A stretch of DNA of 64,000 nucleotides from Rhodopseudomonas sp. (GCF_013377015.1 NZ_JACABA010000001.1:145554-209553), one strand, 5' to 3'. Shown: positions 46,202 to 55,167, numbered from the stretch's first letter. Numbers and translations are program-made. The notes: generated from the sequence alone by a model not told the origin.

Positions 46202-46859
46202 GATACTTCCGATCCGCTTCGTACCGCTCCATCATCTTGATGAATGAGCACATGAACGATTTTATTCGCTTCAGTTTGTCCGAGATGTCGTCAATCGAAT
46301 AGTTACTGCCAACCACCTCAAACGTATCTTCACCATGAGCGAGCGCGTTCCGAGCAATCTTCACAGTCTTTAAGTCCGAGCCACCAAGAGAACTGTGCGG
46401 TGGCCGCCAGTTTCGATCGCCGATATCCTTGGCAAACTTGATAAGCTTTTCGTGGTCAATACTACCAGAGAAAGGTATGTCTCCTTTTTTATGAAGCCAA
46501 GTGATCTTTCCAGGAGTGAAACTCGCAAACTCCCTAATTATCGAGATGTGATTTACGCCATCTTCAAATTTCTTCTTGAAATGCGCCTCAAGAATTTCGT
46601 GCTGCCAGTATTTCTCCAATTCGATGAAGGCAACGCTGTCGCCCTCCATCCGCTTGCGCACGCTGACAATTGTTTCCCGCGTCGCGTATTCAACACAGTT
46701 GTAAATCATAATGAAAGACGCAGCACGCGAAGCGGCTAATGCGGAAGCTGCGCCGTAGAAGCCCTTGCCGGGCGTCTTATGCCTCTTCTCAAGTTCGCGG
46801 AGCGATCTGAGATACGCGGACACACCTCGAAGCCTAGCTTTGAACTGCCCCTCAAGCAT
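46194..46859 (-). CDS. MAE_28990/MAE_18760-type HEPN protein
   Basis: The protein is 221 aa. The end of helix 4 has R170-N-A-L-A-H175-G, a canonical HEPN R-x4-H motif; the paired helix near residues 48-64 has MIYNCVEYATRETI. It resembles HEPN proteins often next to DUF262 genes. It sits 2 bp downstream of the DUF262 gene and convergent to the methyltransferase, which it overlaps by 8 bp. It probably acts with DUF262 as a nuclease or RNA-targeting effector. The function is unproven. It is AT-richer than the rest of the chromosome. Confidence 0.7.
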   Translation of the reverse strand: MLEGQFKARLRGVSAYLRSLRELEKRHKTPGKGFYGAASALAASRAASFIMIYNCVEYATRETIVSVRKRMEGDSVAFIELEKYWQHEILEAHFKKKFEDGVNHISIIREFASFTPGKITWLHKKGDIPFSGSIDHEKLIKFAKDIGDRNWRPPHSSLGGSDLKTVKIARNALAHGEDTFEVVGSNYSIDDISDKLKRIKSFMCSFIKMMERYEADRKYLN

Positions 46860-46861
46860 GG

Positions 46862-47935
46862 CTACGCCAGCAGCTTTGTTTTCACATACTCAATCCGGTC
46901 GCGAAGTCGCGGCCCGCTGTTCGAAGCGTGAGTGCGCACGAGCGCATTGAGCTCAGAGCCAAATATCCAATTGGATGACCCATGATATTGGAGCGCCGGA
47001 TCTTCACGCAACGCCAGACACGTGCCTACAGCTATCGCCTCAAATCTCACTCTGGGTAGTGTGCCGCCCTTTCCATTCCGGTAGAACGCGTTCGCGTAAT
47101 TTTCCGCGATGAAACTCATTGTAGCGAAGAACTCATTTCGCTTCGCGTCAATCTCAGGCTCAGTTATTCTCTTGTTCAGACGAATGACATTCTGGTCGAG
47201 AAACCTTCGGACATCGTGCTTAAACTCAGTGTACAAATCCGAGTAAATCAAGAATCGAGTAACGAGCTCTTGACGTTCACTATCCGGATCGGCGGACTTC
47301 GCTATTCTTGGCGTAAGAACCCTGAATACCGCAGACTGCGCGCATTCAAGTATCAAGTCCAAAAACGGGCCGCGAAACGCGCCCTTCCGAATTTCGGCGT
47401 CGTGCAGGGTCTTTCCCGTCGTGTTCAGACGGCGAAAGAGTTCGATGCGTGTGCTTTCGTCGGTGCCTTCATCAAGCACGAAGGAGCGGATCGGTGTGTT
47501 GAAGAGCCGCTTCTGCACCGTAATTGGAAAATCGCGGTAGTGAAGGCCTGTGAGTACGTCCAGCTTGTCTAACTCGCCCAGCGCGAACTCGTTATTAACG
47601 AAACGAGCCAACGTACGCACGCGCTGCGAGCCATCCACGATCTCAAGACGCCCCTTCACATCGTAAAAGAAGATCGGGGGTACTGGGATGCGAAGAATGA
47701 CGCTTTCGATAAAGTACGACTGGGCCTGATCGGTCCAACGTAGCTTTCGCTGGTATTCTGGGATGTAAATATCGCCCTCTTGTTCGGGCTCTTCGACAAA
47801 TTTGTTCACCAGCAATTCGACAGGATAGTCGGTCACGAGATATCGAACGTCGCGGCGGGCCTCTTCGATGATAGCCGTTATTTCATCATCGGACGGGCGA
47901 TTGATGAAGCCCGAAAAAATTTCATACTCACTCAT
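46862..47935 (-). CDS. DUF262 (GmrSD/ParB-Srx-like) protein
   Basis: The protein is 357 aa from ATG 47935. The DUF262 core is clear: YIPEYQRKLRWT (residues 57-68), QSYFIESVILRIPVPPIFF, and the DGSQR catalytic-type motif at 101-105. The family includes the GmrS NTP-hydrolysing domain of modification-dependent restriction systems. The C-terminal about 200 residues carry no HNH (GmrD-like) domain, so the HEPN protein encoded next to it may supply nuclease activity. A longer start (47965) is possible. Confidence 0.75.
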   Translation of the reverse strand: MSEYEIFSGFINRPSDDEITAIIEEARRDVRYLVTDYPVELLVNKFVEEPEQEGDIYIPEYQRKLRWTDQAQSYFIESVILRIPVPPIFFYDVKGRLEIVDGSQRVRTLARFVNNEFALGELDKLDVLTGLHYRDFPITVQKRLFNTPIRSFVLDEGTDESTRIELFRRLNTTGKTLHDAEIRKGAFRGPFLDLILECAQSAVFRVLTPRIAKSADPDSERQELVTRFLIYSDLYTEFKHDVRRFLDQNVIRLNKRITEPEIDAKRNEFFATMSFIAENYANAFYRNGKGGTLPRVRFEAIAVGTCLALREDPALQYHGSSNWIFGSELNALVRTHASNSGPRLRDRIEYVKTKLLA

Positions 47936-48577
47936 TAACCACGCCCCCAGAACATACCCATCCAACTATAACCGCTATGAGCGAACAAGTTACTATTTTC
48001 AATCATCTGGGGACGGCGATGAGATCGACGCGCTGATTTGGCTGCGATACTGAGCACGCGGGAATGTGCGTCACGCTGTCCAAAACCTTGCTCAAAATCC
48101 TGCGACTAAAAGCGCGCGCGCATTGCAGGCAATAAATCTCTCGGGATTTCAGTAACTTGCTTGGTGCTGCTGGGCGAGTCCGAATCACCGACCTCCTGTT
48201 CCACAGGCGGGCCGCGTCTTCATCCTCGGGGATCTCCATTCGGGCATCACCCTTAGGCGGACCGTCGGCGTCGGCACCAGGCTTCCGGGAGCCCTCGTGG
48301 GCGGCACTCACCCTTCTGCAGCGAGACCCTTATTTTCCCGCATTCTTCGCAGACAACCCGTTCAGTTCCGCGCCCTTCGCCGCCCCGTAGGCTGATCAGC
48401 GAAGCGTGATCCGCCATTCTGCGGTTTGATCGGGGACGGCGCAATACGCTCCGCTATTGCGCCCTACGCATGCTGCCGGTGGTGAAAACGAGCGCCAAAT
48501 TCTGCGCGCGCCCCATCGCCCGGAGATTGTCCGGGCGATACCGATCGGCGCGAAAAATCTCGGCGGATCGTTCGATG
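47936..48577. other. Intergenic stretch without a supported gene
   Basis: About 640 bp between the DUF262 gene and the 96-aa gene. Only unsupported short frames are seen. It marks the right edge of the candidate defence island. Confidence 0.45.
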
Positions 48578-48868
48578 CTAGAGCCCAGCCGCTGCCCAAC
48601 CGGCCTGCAGGTCCTCTGCGCTCATGCAGGGCGTCAACGTCACCTTGCAGCCAAGGTCGAAAAACGGTTCTCCGACCTGCGGCATTTGGTTGGAGTTTTT
48701 CAGGTCGAAGACGTACAGACCCGACCGGTTGCCATTTTCGACGGTGAAATAGGCCGCTTCCGGCGTGAACTTTTCCATGAAGGCCGCGATCGCCTTCTTC
48801 AGTGCGCCGGACTTGATCGCTTCGCTTCCGTCGCTCGCATCCAGATGAGTTCGCAGCAGCATTCGCAT
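48578..48868 (-). CDS. Small conserved protein (96 aa), function unknown
   Basis: The protein begins MRMLLRTHLDASDGSEAIKS and continues PEAAYFTVENGNRSGLYVFDL. The layout is like a family of about 95-residue proteins in actinobacteria and bradyrhizobia sometimes annotated loosely as pantothenate-synthetase-like; no function is established. It is bounded by intergenic stretches on both sides. Support comes from the well-formed beta-alpha pattern. Confidence 0.55.
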   Translation of the reverse strand: MRMLLRTHLDASDGSEAIKSGALKKAIAAFMEKFTPEAAYFTVENGNRSGLYVFDLKNSNQMPQVGEPFFDLGCKVTLTPCMSAEDLQAGWAAAGL

Positions 48869-49167
48869 TGTTTTCCCTCCAAGGCATCATCGAGAAAATG
48901 GGTTCGGCGCGGAACGCCGGTGAACATGAGGATGCCTGTCCTTTCGCAGCCTGGCGCCCGCAACTCTGCTTCAGGCTGGGAAGGCGCTTCCTCCATTCGG
49001 GCAATAGCAGTCCGACACACACGACACTTGAAAAACATTGCGCCTATTGGAATTGGCCAATCCACCAACAAAGATTGGCGGGTGTCGGGGGCGACGTTGG
49101 AACAAGCGGAAATCGAACGTCTTGTCGGCGAGCCGCCGAGCCATCAGACTCAAATTGGATCAAGCAA

Positions 49168-49248
49168 GTAGCCCGCATCAGCGCAGCGATATGCGGGGGT
49201 CAACATCAGCAGGGGAAACCCGCATGCCGCTTCGCTCATGCGGGCTAC
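49168..49248. repeat. Interspersed hairpin repeat (GTAGCCCGCAT type)
   Basis: GTAGCCCGCATCAGCGCAGC at the left and GCTTCGCTCATGCGGGCTAC at the right form inverted ends of about 16 bp. A related short copy lies at 5692-5725. The stretch from 48869 to 49351 otherwise holds no supported gene. Confidence 0.65.
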
Positions 49249-49351
49249 GCTTGCTGCTGCCCAAGGCGCGGCCGGCCCGATTTGACTTTGGCCGCGTTTT
49301 TTCCAACGATGCGATCTCATTGCTGTTGGACATTTTCGCGAGGACTAATCG

Positions 49352-49765
49352 ATGCTGTACGTCGCATTGACATTTCTGACTTTGTCCGTGATTGCAGCGA
49401 TCGCGATCGGTCTGAAATATCTGCTCGCGAAGTCATATACGCCCTATCATGCCCAGGTGACCGGCAAACCATGGGAGCAGGTTGAGCCGCGCCTGCAGGC
49501 CATCATCATCGGCATGATGAGGATCATCGGCGCCGGATTTTTGAGTCTCGGGGCAAGCATCGCGTGGTTCAGCTACGCTCTCTACCAAGATGCTCGCTGG
49601 GCGCCATGGGCGCTGGCGAGCGTTGGTCTGATCGCGCTGTTGGCGCCGCTCTGGGTCGCGCTGCAATTGCGCAAGACGGAGCCCCGGGCCGATACGCCCG
49701 TCGTCCCCAGCGCGGTGGGAATCGGCCTCATCCTGCTCGGAGCAGCCGCGGGATTGTTCGCCTGA
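49352..49765 (+). CDS. Small four-helix membrane protein
   Basis: The protein is 137 aa with four hydrophobic segments at about 2-22, 50-74, 85-105 and 118-136 and a short soluble loop (YTPYHAQVTGKPWEQVEPRL) after the first. No family is recognised. It is between a repeat and the PEP-mutase-like gene, convergent with the latter. Function unknown. Confidence 0.6.
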   Translation: MLYVALTFLTLSVIAAIAIGLKYLLAKSYTPYHAQVTGKPWEQVEPRLQAIIIGMMRIIGAGFLSLGASIAWFSYALYQDARWAPWALASVGLIALLAPLWVALQLRKTEPRADTPVVPSAVGIGLILLGAAAGLFA

Positions 49766-49780
49766 CGGACGCGGACGAGT

Positions 49781-50602
49781 TCACTGCTCCGCAAACAGCT
49801 TGTTGAGTTCGCCGCCCTTCGCCGCATGGGCAAACTCCGTGAACGTCCCCTGCCCGGCGATCTCGCGCGCCGCGCGCAAGAATCCGGCCCAGGCGCTGCG
49901 CGCCAGCGCGCCGCCGACGCTGATCCGGCGCACCCCCATGTCGGCGAGCTCCGCGACGGTCATCGTCGGCAGCACCGTCAGCACGTTCAGCGGCTTCGGG
50001 CTCACCGCCTTGACCAACGTTTCAATCTCGGCGCGCGTCGACACGCCGGGCGCGTAGAGGCAATCGGCGCCGGCCGCGGCGAACGCCACCAGCCGCGCCG
50101 CCGTCTTGTTCAGATCGCGCTCGCCCCACAAGAAACCCTCGCAGCGCGCCACCAGCATCACGTCATGCCCGGTGGCGTCGATCGCCGCGCGCGCCGCGGC
50201 GATCCGCTCCACCGCCAGCCCGTCGTCATACAGCGGCGCTTCGGCCTTGCCGGTGGAGTTCTCGATCGACAACCCGGCGATCCCAGTGGCCACCGCGCGC
50301 GTCACATTGGCGGCGACGCCGTGCGGATTGTCGGCGAAGCCGGCCTCGAAATCGGCGTTGACCGGCAGATCGGTCGCCGCGCACAGCGTCGTCAGATGCG
50401 CCAGCACGTCGTCGCAGGACACATGATTGTCGGCGCGGCCGGTCGACCACGCATAGCCCGAACTGGTCGAGGCCAGCGCCTTGAAGCCCATGCCCTGCAG
50501 CAGCCGCGCGCTGCCGACGTCCCATGGATTGGGAATCACGAAGCAGCCTTGGTCATGCAATCGGCGAAACGCCGCGCGCTTGTCGGCGGTGGTGATCGTC
50601 AT
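49781..50602 (-). CDS. Isocitrate lyase/PEP mutase family protein
   Basis: The protein is 273 aa: FVIPNPWDVGSARLLQGMGFKALAST, then the metal-binding VNADFEAGFADN block and a carboxylate-binding late VARCEGFLWG. It belongs to the oxaloacetate-decarboxylase/PEP-mutase branch and lacks the family KKCGH signature of isocitrate lyase. The substrate is unknown. ATG 50602 has GGGAGAG upstream; the longer frame reads through a family-A repeat, which supports the shorter start. Confidence 0.87.
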   Translation of the reverse strand: MTITTADKRAAFRRLHDQGCFVIPNPWDVGSARLLQGMGFKALASTSSGYAWSTGRADNHVSCDDVLAHLTTLCAATDLPVNADFEAGFADNPHGVAANVTRAVATGIAGLSIENSTGKAEAPLYDDGLAVERIAAARAAIDATGHDVMLVARCEGFLWGERDLNKTAARLVAFAAAGADCLYAPGVSTRAEIETLVKAVSPKPLNVLTVLPTMTVAELADMGVRRISVGGALARSAWAGFLRAAREIAGQGTFTEFAHAAKGGELNKLFAEQ

Positions 50603-50680
50603 CGGCGCTCTCCCATGGCTGTTGCGGCGCAGCCTAGAGCATCCTGCCATTGCGTTGAAGCGCACGACGTAAAGGACGCC

Positions 50681-50796
50681 GTCATTCCGGGGCGCGAGCA
50701 GCTTCGCTGCGAGCGAACCCGGAATCTCGCTCAGCGCCCGGCCTTGCCGCAAGATTCCGGGTTCGCTCGCCGGATGGGCTTGCGCCCCGGAATGAC
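50681..50796. repeat. Interspersed palindromic repeat, family A
   Basis: GTCATTCCGGGGCGCGAG at the start and GCGCCCCGGAATGAC at the end, with internal GAACCCGGAATCTCG and its partner. It lies between the PEP-mutase-like and GreA-like genes. Confidence 0.85.
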
Positions 50797-50822
50797 CCAC
50801 GAGCGACCAGGCGAAGGGCCAG

Positions 50823-51305
50823 CTAAGCGATGGCCATGATCTCGAGCTCATGATCGCCGGAGCCTGCGACATCGCCGACGGCTTTGCGCAGCAACAGCCT
50901 GGCCACCGGCGACACGAACGAGATCGTGCCCGCCTTGGGATCGGCCTCGTCCTCGCCGACGATCCGATAGGTCTGCACCCGGCCGTCGCCGCGCCGGAAC
51001 GTCACCGTGCTGCCGAACGCAACGGTGTCGGTCGAGGCCGGATCTGGCATCACCTGAGCGGTCCGAACCCGTGCCGCGAAGTATCTCGCATCCCGCAACG
51101 GGGCAGCCTCCTGCCGGCGTCGTTCATTGACGTCCTCGATCGCCTGCGCCGCCGCGCAGTCCGCGCGCGCCTGCGCCAGCTGATGCTCCAGCGCCGCCAG
51201 GCCGGCCGCGGTGACCCAATTCGGATGCGGCGAAATCGGCCGATCCGGCAGCATCGTCTCCGACGCCGTTTCGGCACTGTCTTCCTTGGTGAAGGCGACG
51301 CTCAC
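50823..51305 (-). CDS. GreA/GreB-family transcription factor
   Basis: The protein is 160 aa from GTG 51305. An N-terminal coiled coil (about 30-80) is followed by the GreA/GreB C-terminal domain (GSTVTFRRGDGRVQTYRIVGEDEADPKAG; FVSPVARLLLRKAVGD). The acidic tip that stimulates RNA polymerase cleavage is not clearly conserved here (RDARYFAARV), so it may be a Gre paralogue that competes in the secondary channel. Exact function unknown. Confidence 0.8.
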   Translation of the reverse strand: MSVAFTKEDSAETASETMLPDRPISPHPNWVTAAGLAALEHQLAQARADCAAAQAIEDVNERRRQEAAPLRDARYFAARVRTAQVMPDPASTDTVAFGSTVTFRRGDGRVQTYRIVGEDEADPKAGTISFVSPVARLLLRKAVGDVAGSGDHELEIMAIA

Positions 51306-51648
51306 GCGGGAACTCCGTTCGATTTAGGGCAGCCCGCCAGCTATAGCGGTTTTGCCAAATCGGGCAACGCGGCGAAAGTCCGTCGCACGGCGAGGTGGCA
51401 CCATCGGCAGTTGCTCGAAGCGTCAGGCGCTCAACCTTCGCGCCCGCGGAATCGTTCCGCGCCGGCTTGAAGAGAGTTTTGCGTAATTCTCGGTTTCTGA
51501 TTCATTTGATGTCGCTAGTGCATTGATTGCCTCTTGCTGCAGCAATGGTACCGGCGGAGCGATCCGGAGCTGGAAGAGGCTTTGGCCGACCGCCTGAGTC
51601 CGTCGATTTGTCGGCTGGTCGCCGCTGTCTGGACCGCCATCATTCTGG
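51306..51648. other. Intergenic stretch without a supported gene
   Basis: Between the GreA-like and MltR-like genes, about 340 bp. No coding potential or RNA gene is recognisable. Confidence 0.45.
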
Positions 51649-52695
51649 CTAAAGCAGAGGAAGAGGACCGCCCGGATTTTCGGAAGCCTGTCCCAAGGCA
51701 GAACTAATTAGCTGTGCTGTCATGGTGTAACGGAACCGAGGGTCGGCAAGTTTCTGTTGGTAGTCCGGGAGACCCATGTAGGGATCAGATCGTAATATGG
51801 GTGCAGCATTGGTTTTGTATAGGTCACAGTCTGGAACCGGCCCGACGTGCCTATCTACGAGAACAAGATTTTTGCAGCGATCTCGTATACTGGGTACATC
51901 AAAGGAATCGTGATCTAGTTTATGGGCGAAATCATTTCTGATGTTCTTTATGTTTGTGAGGTCTTTGTATGCCTCATCCGATAGAAGACACATCAGGTAA
52001 GCAAGATCAATCTTAATGCTGAATGGGCCAAGGGCTCCGCTTGGCCGAAACAATTGACCTGAGATTTCTTGTAATTTGGAGGTGTCAGTTTTCCGCAATC
52101 GGGATTGAAGAGCCTGCTCAAGGCGAGTCTCCGCTATCGATCCCGCAACAATTCCCGCCGCTCGATCAGAGTCAAACTCGACTTGTTCAAAAGGATTTGG
52201 GCCAATTCGCTTTTCGCCCTTACCATAATAATAGAAACCTAGGCCCTCTGTCGTTAGTAAGAAGTTGTCGTCGCCAAAGGATGTTGCCCTGGTAGATTGT
52301 GTGTCTAGCGTACTTGTGATCGTAGTCACCTTCCGTAACCACTTGGCGATGTTACCCGCTTCGTGGCGGGGGAATCCAAATGCAGACCAGCCTAAGCCAG
52401 GGTGGCGGATCGCAAACGTAGCGAACCTATTTTGGTTGTCTGGTCCAACCCTCCAGCGGGGATCAAACGCCGCGAGAGGTAGGTTCGAAAATTCGTCAGG
52501 AACGGGCTCTAGCATCTGGCCACGCGCAGTTCCGAGGGCACTAATCAGCGCTTCAACGGCAGCCGTATTGAGGGCCGTTATGAAAGTTGCGTCTTCGCCA
52601 CTTCCAAGGCGCAACATTACTTGGCGCTTGTCCTCGGCAAGCACTGTTTCAATGGTAGTTTGTGGGCTAGAGCCACTACCTTCTTCCTGCGACAT
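51649..52695 (-). CDS. MltR-family protein with N-terminal extension
   Basis: The protein is 348 aa. The second half resembles mannitol-repressor (MltR) proteins: LFRPSGALGPFSIKIDLAYLMCLL, SDEAYKDLTNIKNIRNDFAH (R-x4-H, HEPN-like) and IRDRCKNLV. The N-terminal about 190 residues (beginning MSQEEGSGSSPQTTIETVLA) are unrelated to MltR and have a beta-rich look. MltR proteins are about 170-190 aa, so this is a fusion. Its gene is AT-rich. The adjacent IS3 element starts 31 bp upstream of its start codon and may have cut it off from its promoter. The function is unknown; a regulatory or defence role is possible. Confidence 0.65.
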   Translation of the reverse strand: MSQEEGSGSSPQTTIETVLAEDKRQVMLRLGSGEDATFITALNTAAVEALISALGTARGQMLEPVPDEFSNLPLAAFDPRWRVGPDNQNRFATFAIRHPGLGWSAFGFPRHEAGNIAKWLRKVTTITSTLDTQSTRATSFGDDNFLLTTEGLGFYYYGKGEKRIGPNPFEQVEFDSDRAAGIVAGSIAETRLEQALQSRLRKTDTSKLQEISGQLFRPSGALGPFSIKIDLAYLMCLLSDEAYKDLTNIKNIRNDFAHKLDHDSFDVPSIRDRCKNLVLVDRHVGPVPDCDLYKTNAAPILRSDPYMGLPDYQQKLADPRFRYTMTAQLISSALGQASENPGGPLPLL

Positions 52696-52755
52696 CTGCT
52701 ATCCTCATTAACATAAATGGCAATCTGAGCAGCTGCCGGTTTGATGGACACCCGG

Positions 52756-53622
52756 TTAAGCTAATCCCACCTTGCGCTCGAACTCAACGGGGCTGACGTA
52801 CCCGATCGTCGAATGACGTCGGATGGCGTTGTAGAACCGCTCGATGTAATCGAACACATCTGCCCTGGCCTCGTTCCTGGTGCGATAGATTTTGCGCGCG
52901 GTGCGTTCGGTCTTCAGCGACGAGAAGAAGCTCTCCATCGCCGCGTTGTCCCAGACGTTGCCGGATCGGCTCATGCTGCAAATGATGCCGCTGTCGACCA
53001 TCAGCCGCTGGAACTGCTCGCTGGTGTATTGGCTGCCCTGGTCGGAGTGATGCAGCAGGGCATCCGGTTTGCCGCGCCGCCACACCGCCATCAGCAGAGC
53101 GTCCGCGACCAGTTGAGCTGTCATGCTGGCACTCATCGACCAACCGACGACCCGGCGCGAGAACAGATCGATCACGGCCGCAACGTACAGCCAGCCCTCG
53201 AGCGTCCAGATGTAGGTGAAGTCGGCGATCCACTTCTGGTTCGGTCGCTCGGCCTCGAACTGCCGGTCCAGGATGTTGGACGGCACGTTCAGCAGCTGAC
53301 GATCGCCCTCGTCCTTCGGCAGCCGCCGCCGGCGGGGCCGCGCGCGCAGGGCCTGCATCCGCATCAAGCGCTCGATCCGGTGCAGACCGCAGTCGACGCC
53401 ATCGGCAAGAAGATCACGCCAGAGCCGGCGAGCGCCATAAGTCCGGTCGCTGCCGAGGAAGCTGGCCTTGACCTGCCGGCCGACCGTTTCGTCGCTGCGG
53501 GATCTGGCGCTGGGCGCGCGGTTCAGCCAGGCATGGAAGCCCGACCGCGAGACGCCCATTGCTTCGCATAGCCATGCCACCGGCCAGATGGTCCGGTGCT
53601 TCGCGATGAAGACGAACTTCAT
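52756..53622 (-). CDS. IS3 transposase OrfB (DDE integrase core)
   Basis: The protein is 288 aa. The DDE residues are visible in WIADFTYIWT (first D), HHSDQGSQY (second D) and NAAMESFFSSLK (E). The C-terminal RRHSTIGYVSPVEFERKVGLA is also found in the relic at 22619-22733. OrfB follows OrfA with a 4-bp overlap. Confidence 0.95.
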   Translation of the reverse strand: MKFVFIAKHRTIWPVAWLCEAMGVSRSGFHAWLNRAPSARSRSDETVGRQVKASFLGSDRTYGARRLWRDLLADGVDCGLHRIERLMRMQALRARPRRRRLPKDEGDRQLLNVPSNILDRQFEAERPNQKWIADFTYIWTLEGWLYVAAVIDLFSRRVVGWSMSASMTAQLVADALLMAVWRRGKPDALLHHSDQGSQYTSEQFQRLMVDSGIICSMSRSGNVWDNAAMESFFSSLKTERTARKIYRTRNEARADVFDYIERFYNAIRRHSTIGYVSPVEFERKVGLA

Positions 53623-53909
53623 GTCGCTTCCCTCGCGAAGAAGGCTGCGGCCTTTTTTAGGATATCCCGCTCGGCCTTCAGCTTCTGGACCTCGCGCCGC
53701 AGACGCTCGATCTCCAATTGCTCAGGCTTCACCTGGCCGTGGCCGGGGAACGCCTGCGCAGGATCGGAGCCGAACTCCTTCACCCATTTGCGCAGCACGT
53801 TCTCATGAACGTCCAGATCTCGGCCAGCCTGCGCTACCGATACCCCGCGCTCTCTGACAAGCTTGACCGCCTCAATCTTGAACTCTCGGCTGAATCGTCG
53901 TCTCTGCAT
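53619..53909 (-). CDS. IS3 transposase OrfA
   Basis: The protein is 96 aa with an HTH (FSREFKIEAVKLVRERGVSV) and a C-terminal leucine-zipper region (LEIERLRREVQKLKAERDI). An AAAAAAG run lies at 53652-53658 on the minus strand within the final codons, the usual place for -1 ribosomal frameshifting that yields an OrfAB fusion. Confidence 0.93.
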   Translation of the reverse strand: MQRRRFSREFKIEAVKLVRERGVSVAQAGRDLDVHENVLRKWVKEFGSDPAQAFPGHGQVKPEQLEIERLRREVQKLKAERDILKKAAAFFAREAT

Positions 53910-53972
53910 GGCCTACCTCCGGCTTCATGAAACACCCAATCTCGGTGTCCATCAAACCGGCAGCAGCTCAAT

Positions 53973-54125
53973 CAATCCGACGACGAATATAGCGAGCAAG
54001 AAACGCAGAAACGATTTATGGCCGCGCTCAAGGCGACCGTGAAAACCCCGCCCAAACCACTGAAGTCCATCAAACCGACTTCGCCAAAGCGAGGGGTATC
54101 GCAAGACAAAAGGCGCGCGACGTAG
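53973..54125 (+). pseudogene. Small gene fragment cut by the IS3 element
   Basis: From the IS edge the frame reads QSDDEYSEQETQKRFMAALK, then a Pro/Lys/Arg-rich tail ending at TAG 54123-54125. It looks like the 3' end of a small gene of about 55 residues whose start was lost or displaced by the IS insertion. No function is known. Confidence 0.5.
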
Positions 54126-54197
54126 GCGGGTTATTCTCTTTTCTTACGCTTCTTTCGCCAGCGCAGGAAGCGCCCCGCCTTGTATTTAAAAACAGGC

Positions 54198-54350
54198 TCA
54201 GTGAGCTTGATGATAGGTGAGGCGCTTGCCTTCGATGGCCTTGATAACGGCTTTGGTGCGGTCAATATCGCTGTAACCCGAGCCGACGCGGTGATTGTAG
54301 CGGAAATTAAATTCCGCCAGATATCGATGCAGGCGCTTTTCCTTGCTGCC
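54198..54350 (-). pseudogene. IS1595-type transposase C-terminal remnant
   Basis: The minus strand reads KEKRLHRYLAEFNFRYNHRV, then KAVIKAIEGKRLTYHQAH and a TGA at 54198-54200. These are typical last residues of an ISXO2/IS1595-type transposase. The 5' part is missing. Confidence 0.65.
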
Positions 54351-54453
54351 CGGAGCTGCGGTGGGTTACGATCCGACGACCGGCGATCCGGCCCGGTGGG
54401 TTACGCGCCTTCGGTGCCAACCCCCTACGTTCTCAATCATCCCTCCGCTCTCA

Positions 54454-54855
54454 TTACTCCAACCAATTCTCGACCTTCACACCTCGAACGCGCTTGAATT
54501 CCTGCGTGTTGGCGGTGACGATGGTTGCCCCCAGCGCCCTGGCGTGGGCGGCGATTAGCAGATCGTTGCTGCCGATCGGCGTGCCGGCGGCTTCCAGCGT
54601 CACCCGAATGTCGCCGTAGTCGGCGTCGGCCGGCGCTTCGAACGGCAGTACCTCGATTTCGCCGAGCAGATCCTCGACCGCCTTGCACAATCTGGCCGAG
54701 CCGCTCTTGGCGCAGCCGTAGCGCAACTCGGCCGCGACGACGATGCTGGTACAGATGGCGGCCTCGCCGACTTTGGCGATCCGCCGCGCCGCCTTGCCCT
54801 GCGGGTTTCGGATCAGGTCGGACAGGATGTTGGTGTCCAGAAAATACCGCTTCAC
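54454..54855 (-). CDS. vapC: VapC-type PIN toxin, copy 2
   Basis: The protein is 133 aa and close to identical with copy 1 at 37022-37423 (same start YFLDTNILSDLIRNPQGKAA with F for L, same PIN core). It carries a small number of substitutions (for example VEDLLGEIEVLPFEAP). It overlaps its VapB by 4 bp. Cross-talk with copy 1 is possible. Confidence 0.9.
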   Translation of the reverse strand: MKRYFLDTNILSDLIRNPQGKAARRIAKVGEAAICTSIVVAAELRYGCAKSGSARLCKAVEDLLGEIEVLPFEAPADADYGDIRVTLEAAGTPIGSNDLLIAAHARALGATIVTANTQEFKRVRGVKVENWLE

Positions 54856-55088
54856 AGCACGCGCTCCGGTGCCGGCACCGGATCGTCGATCGCAGGAAAC
54901 TCCTCGTCGATCGGGGTCATCGATTGCAGCAGACCGACCAGACCGCGCTTGCGCACCGGTTCGATCACCAGTCGGTCGCCGTCGCGGTGCATGATGGCCT
55001 CATTGCCTGGCAACTCGAATTCCACCGGAATCCGGACCGCCTGGTTGCGGCCATTGCGAAACAATCGGACGTGCCTGTGATCGGACAT
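54852..55088 (-). CDS. vapB: VapB-type antitoxin, copy 2
   Basis: The protein is 78 aa and near-identical to copy 1 (HVRLFRNGRNQAVRIPVEFE). Changes cluster in the C-terminal toxin-binding part (MTPIDEEFPAIDDPVPAPER), which could give partner specificity. Confidence 0.9.
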   Translation of the reverse strand: MSDHRHVRLFRNGRNQAVRIPVEFELPGNEAIMHRDGDRLVIEPVRKRGLVGLLQSMTPIDEEFPAIDDPVPAPERVL

Positions 55089-55167
55089 GCGGCTCCTCCT
55101 AGCCTATGCCGAGAACATAGGCCGCGGCGACCGCCTCCGCAAGGCAATCAGCGGCCTGGCCAGCGGC

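Larger units (their letters stand above)
52726..53970 (-). mobile_element. Complete IS3-family insertion sequence (1245 bp)
   Basis: The left end TGAGCAGCTGCCGGTTTGAT and the right end (complement TGAGCTGCTGCCGGTTTGAT) are inverted repeats of about 27 bp with one mismatch. The element is flanked by ATC (52723-52725 and 53971-53973), a 3-bp target duplication typical of this group. It encodes OrfA and OrfB with no visible damage. It is complete and could still be mobile. Confidence 0.9.
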
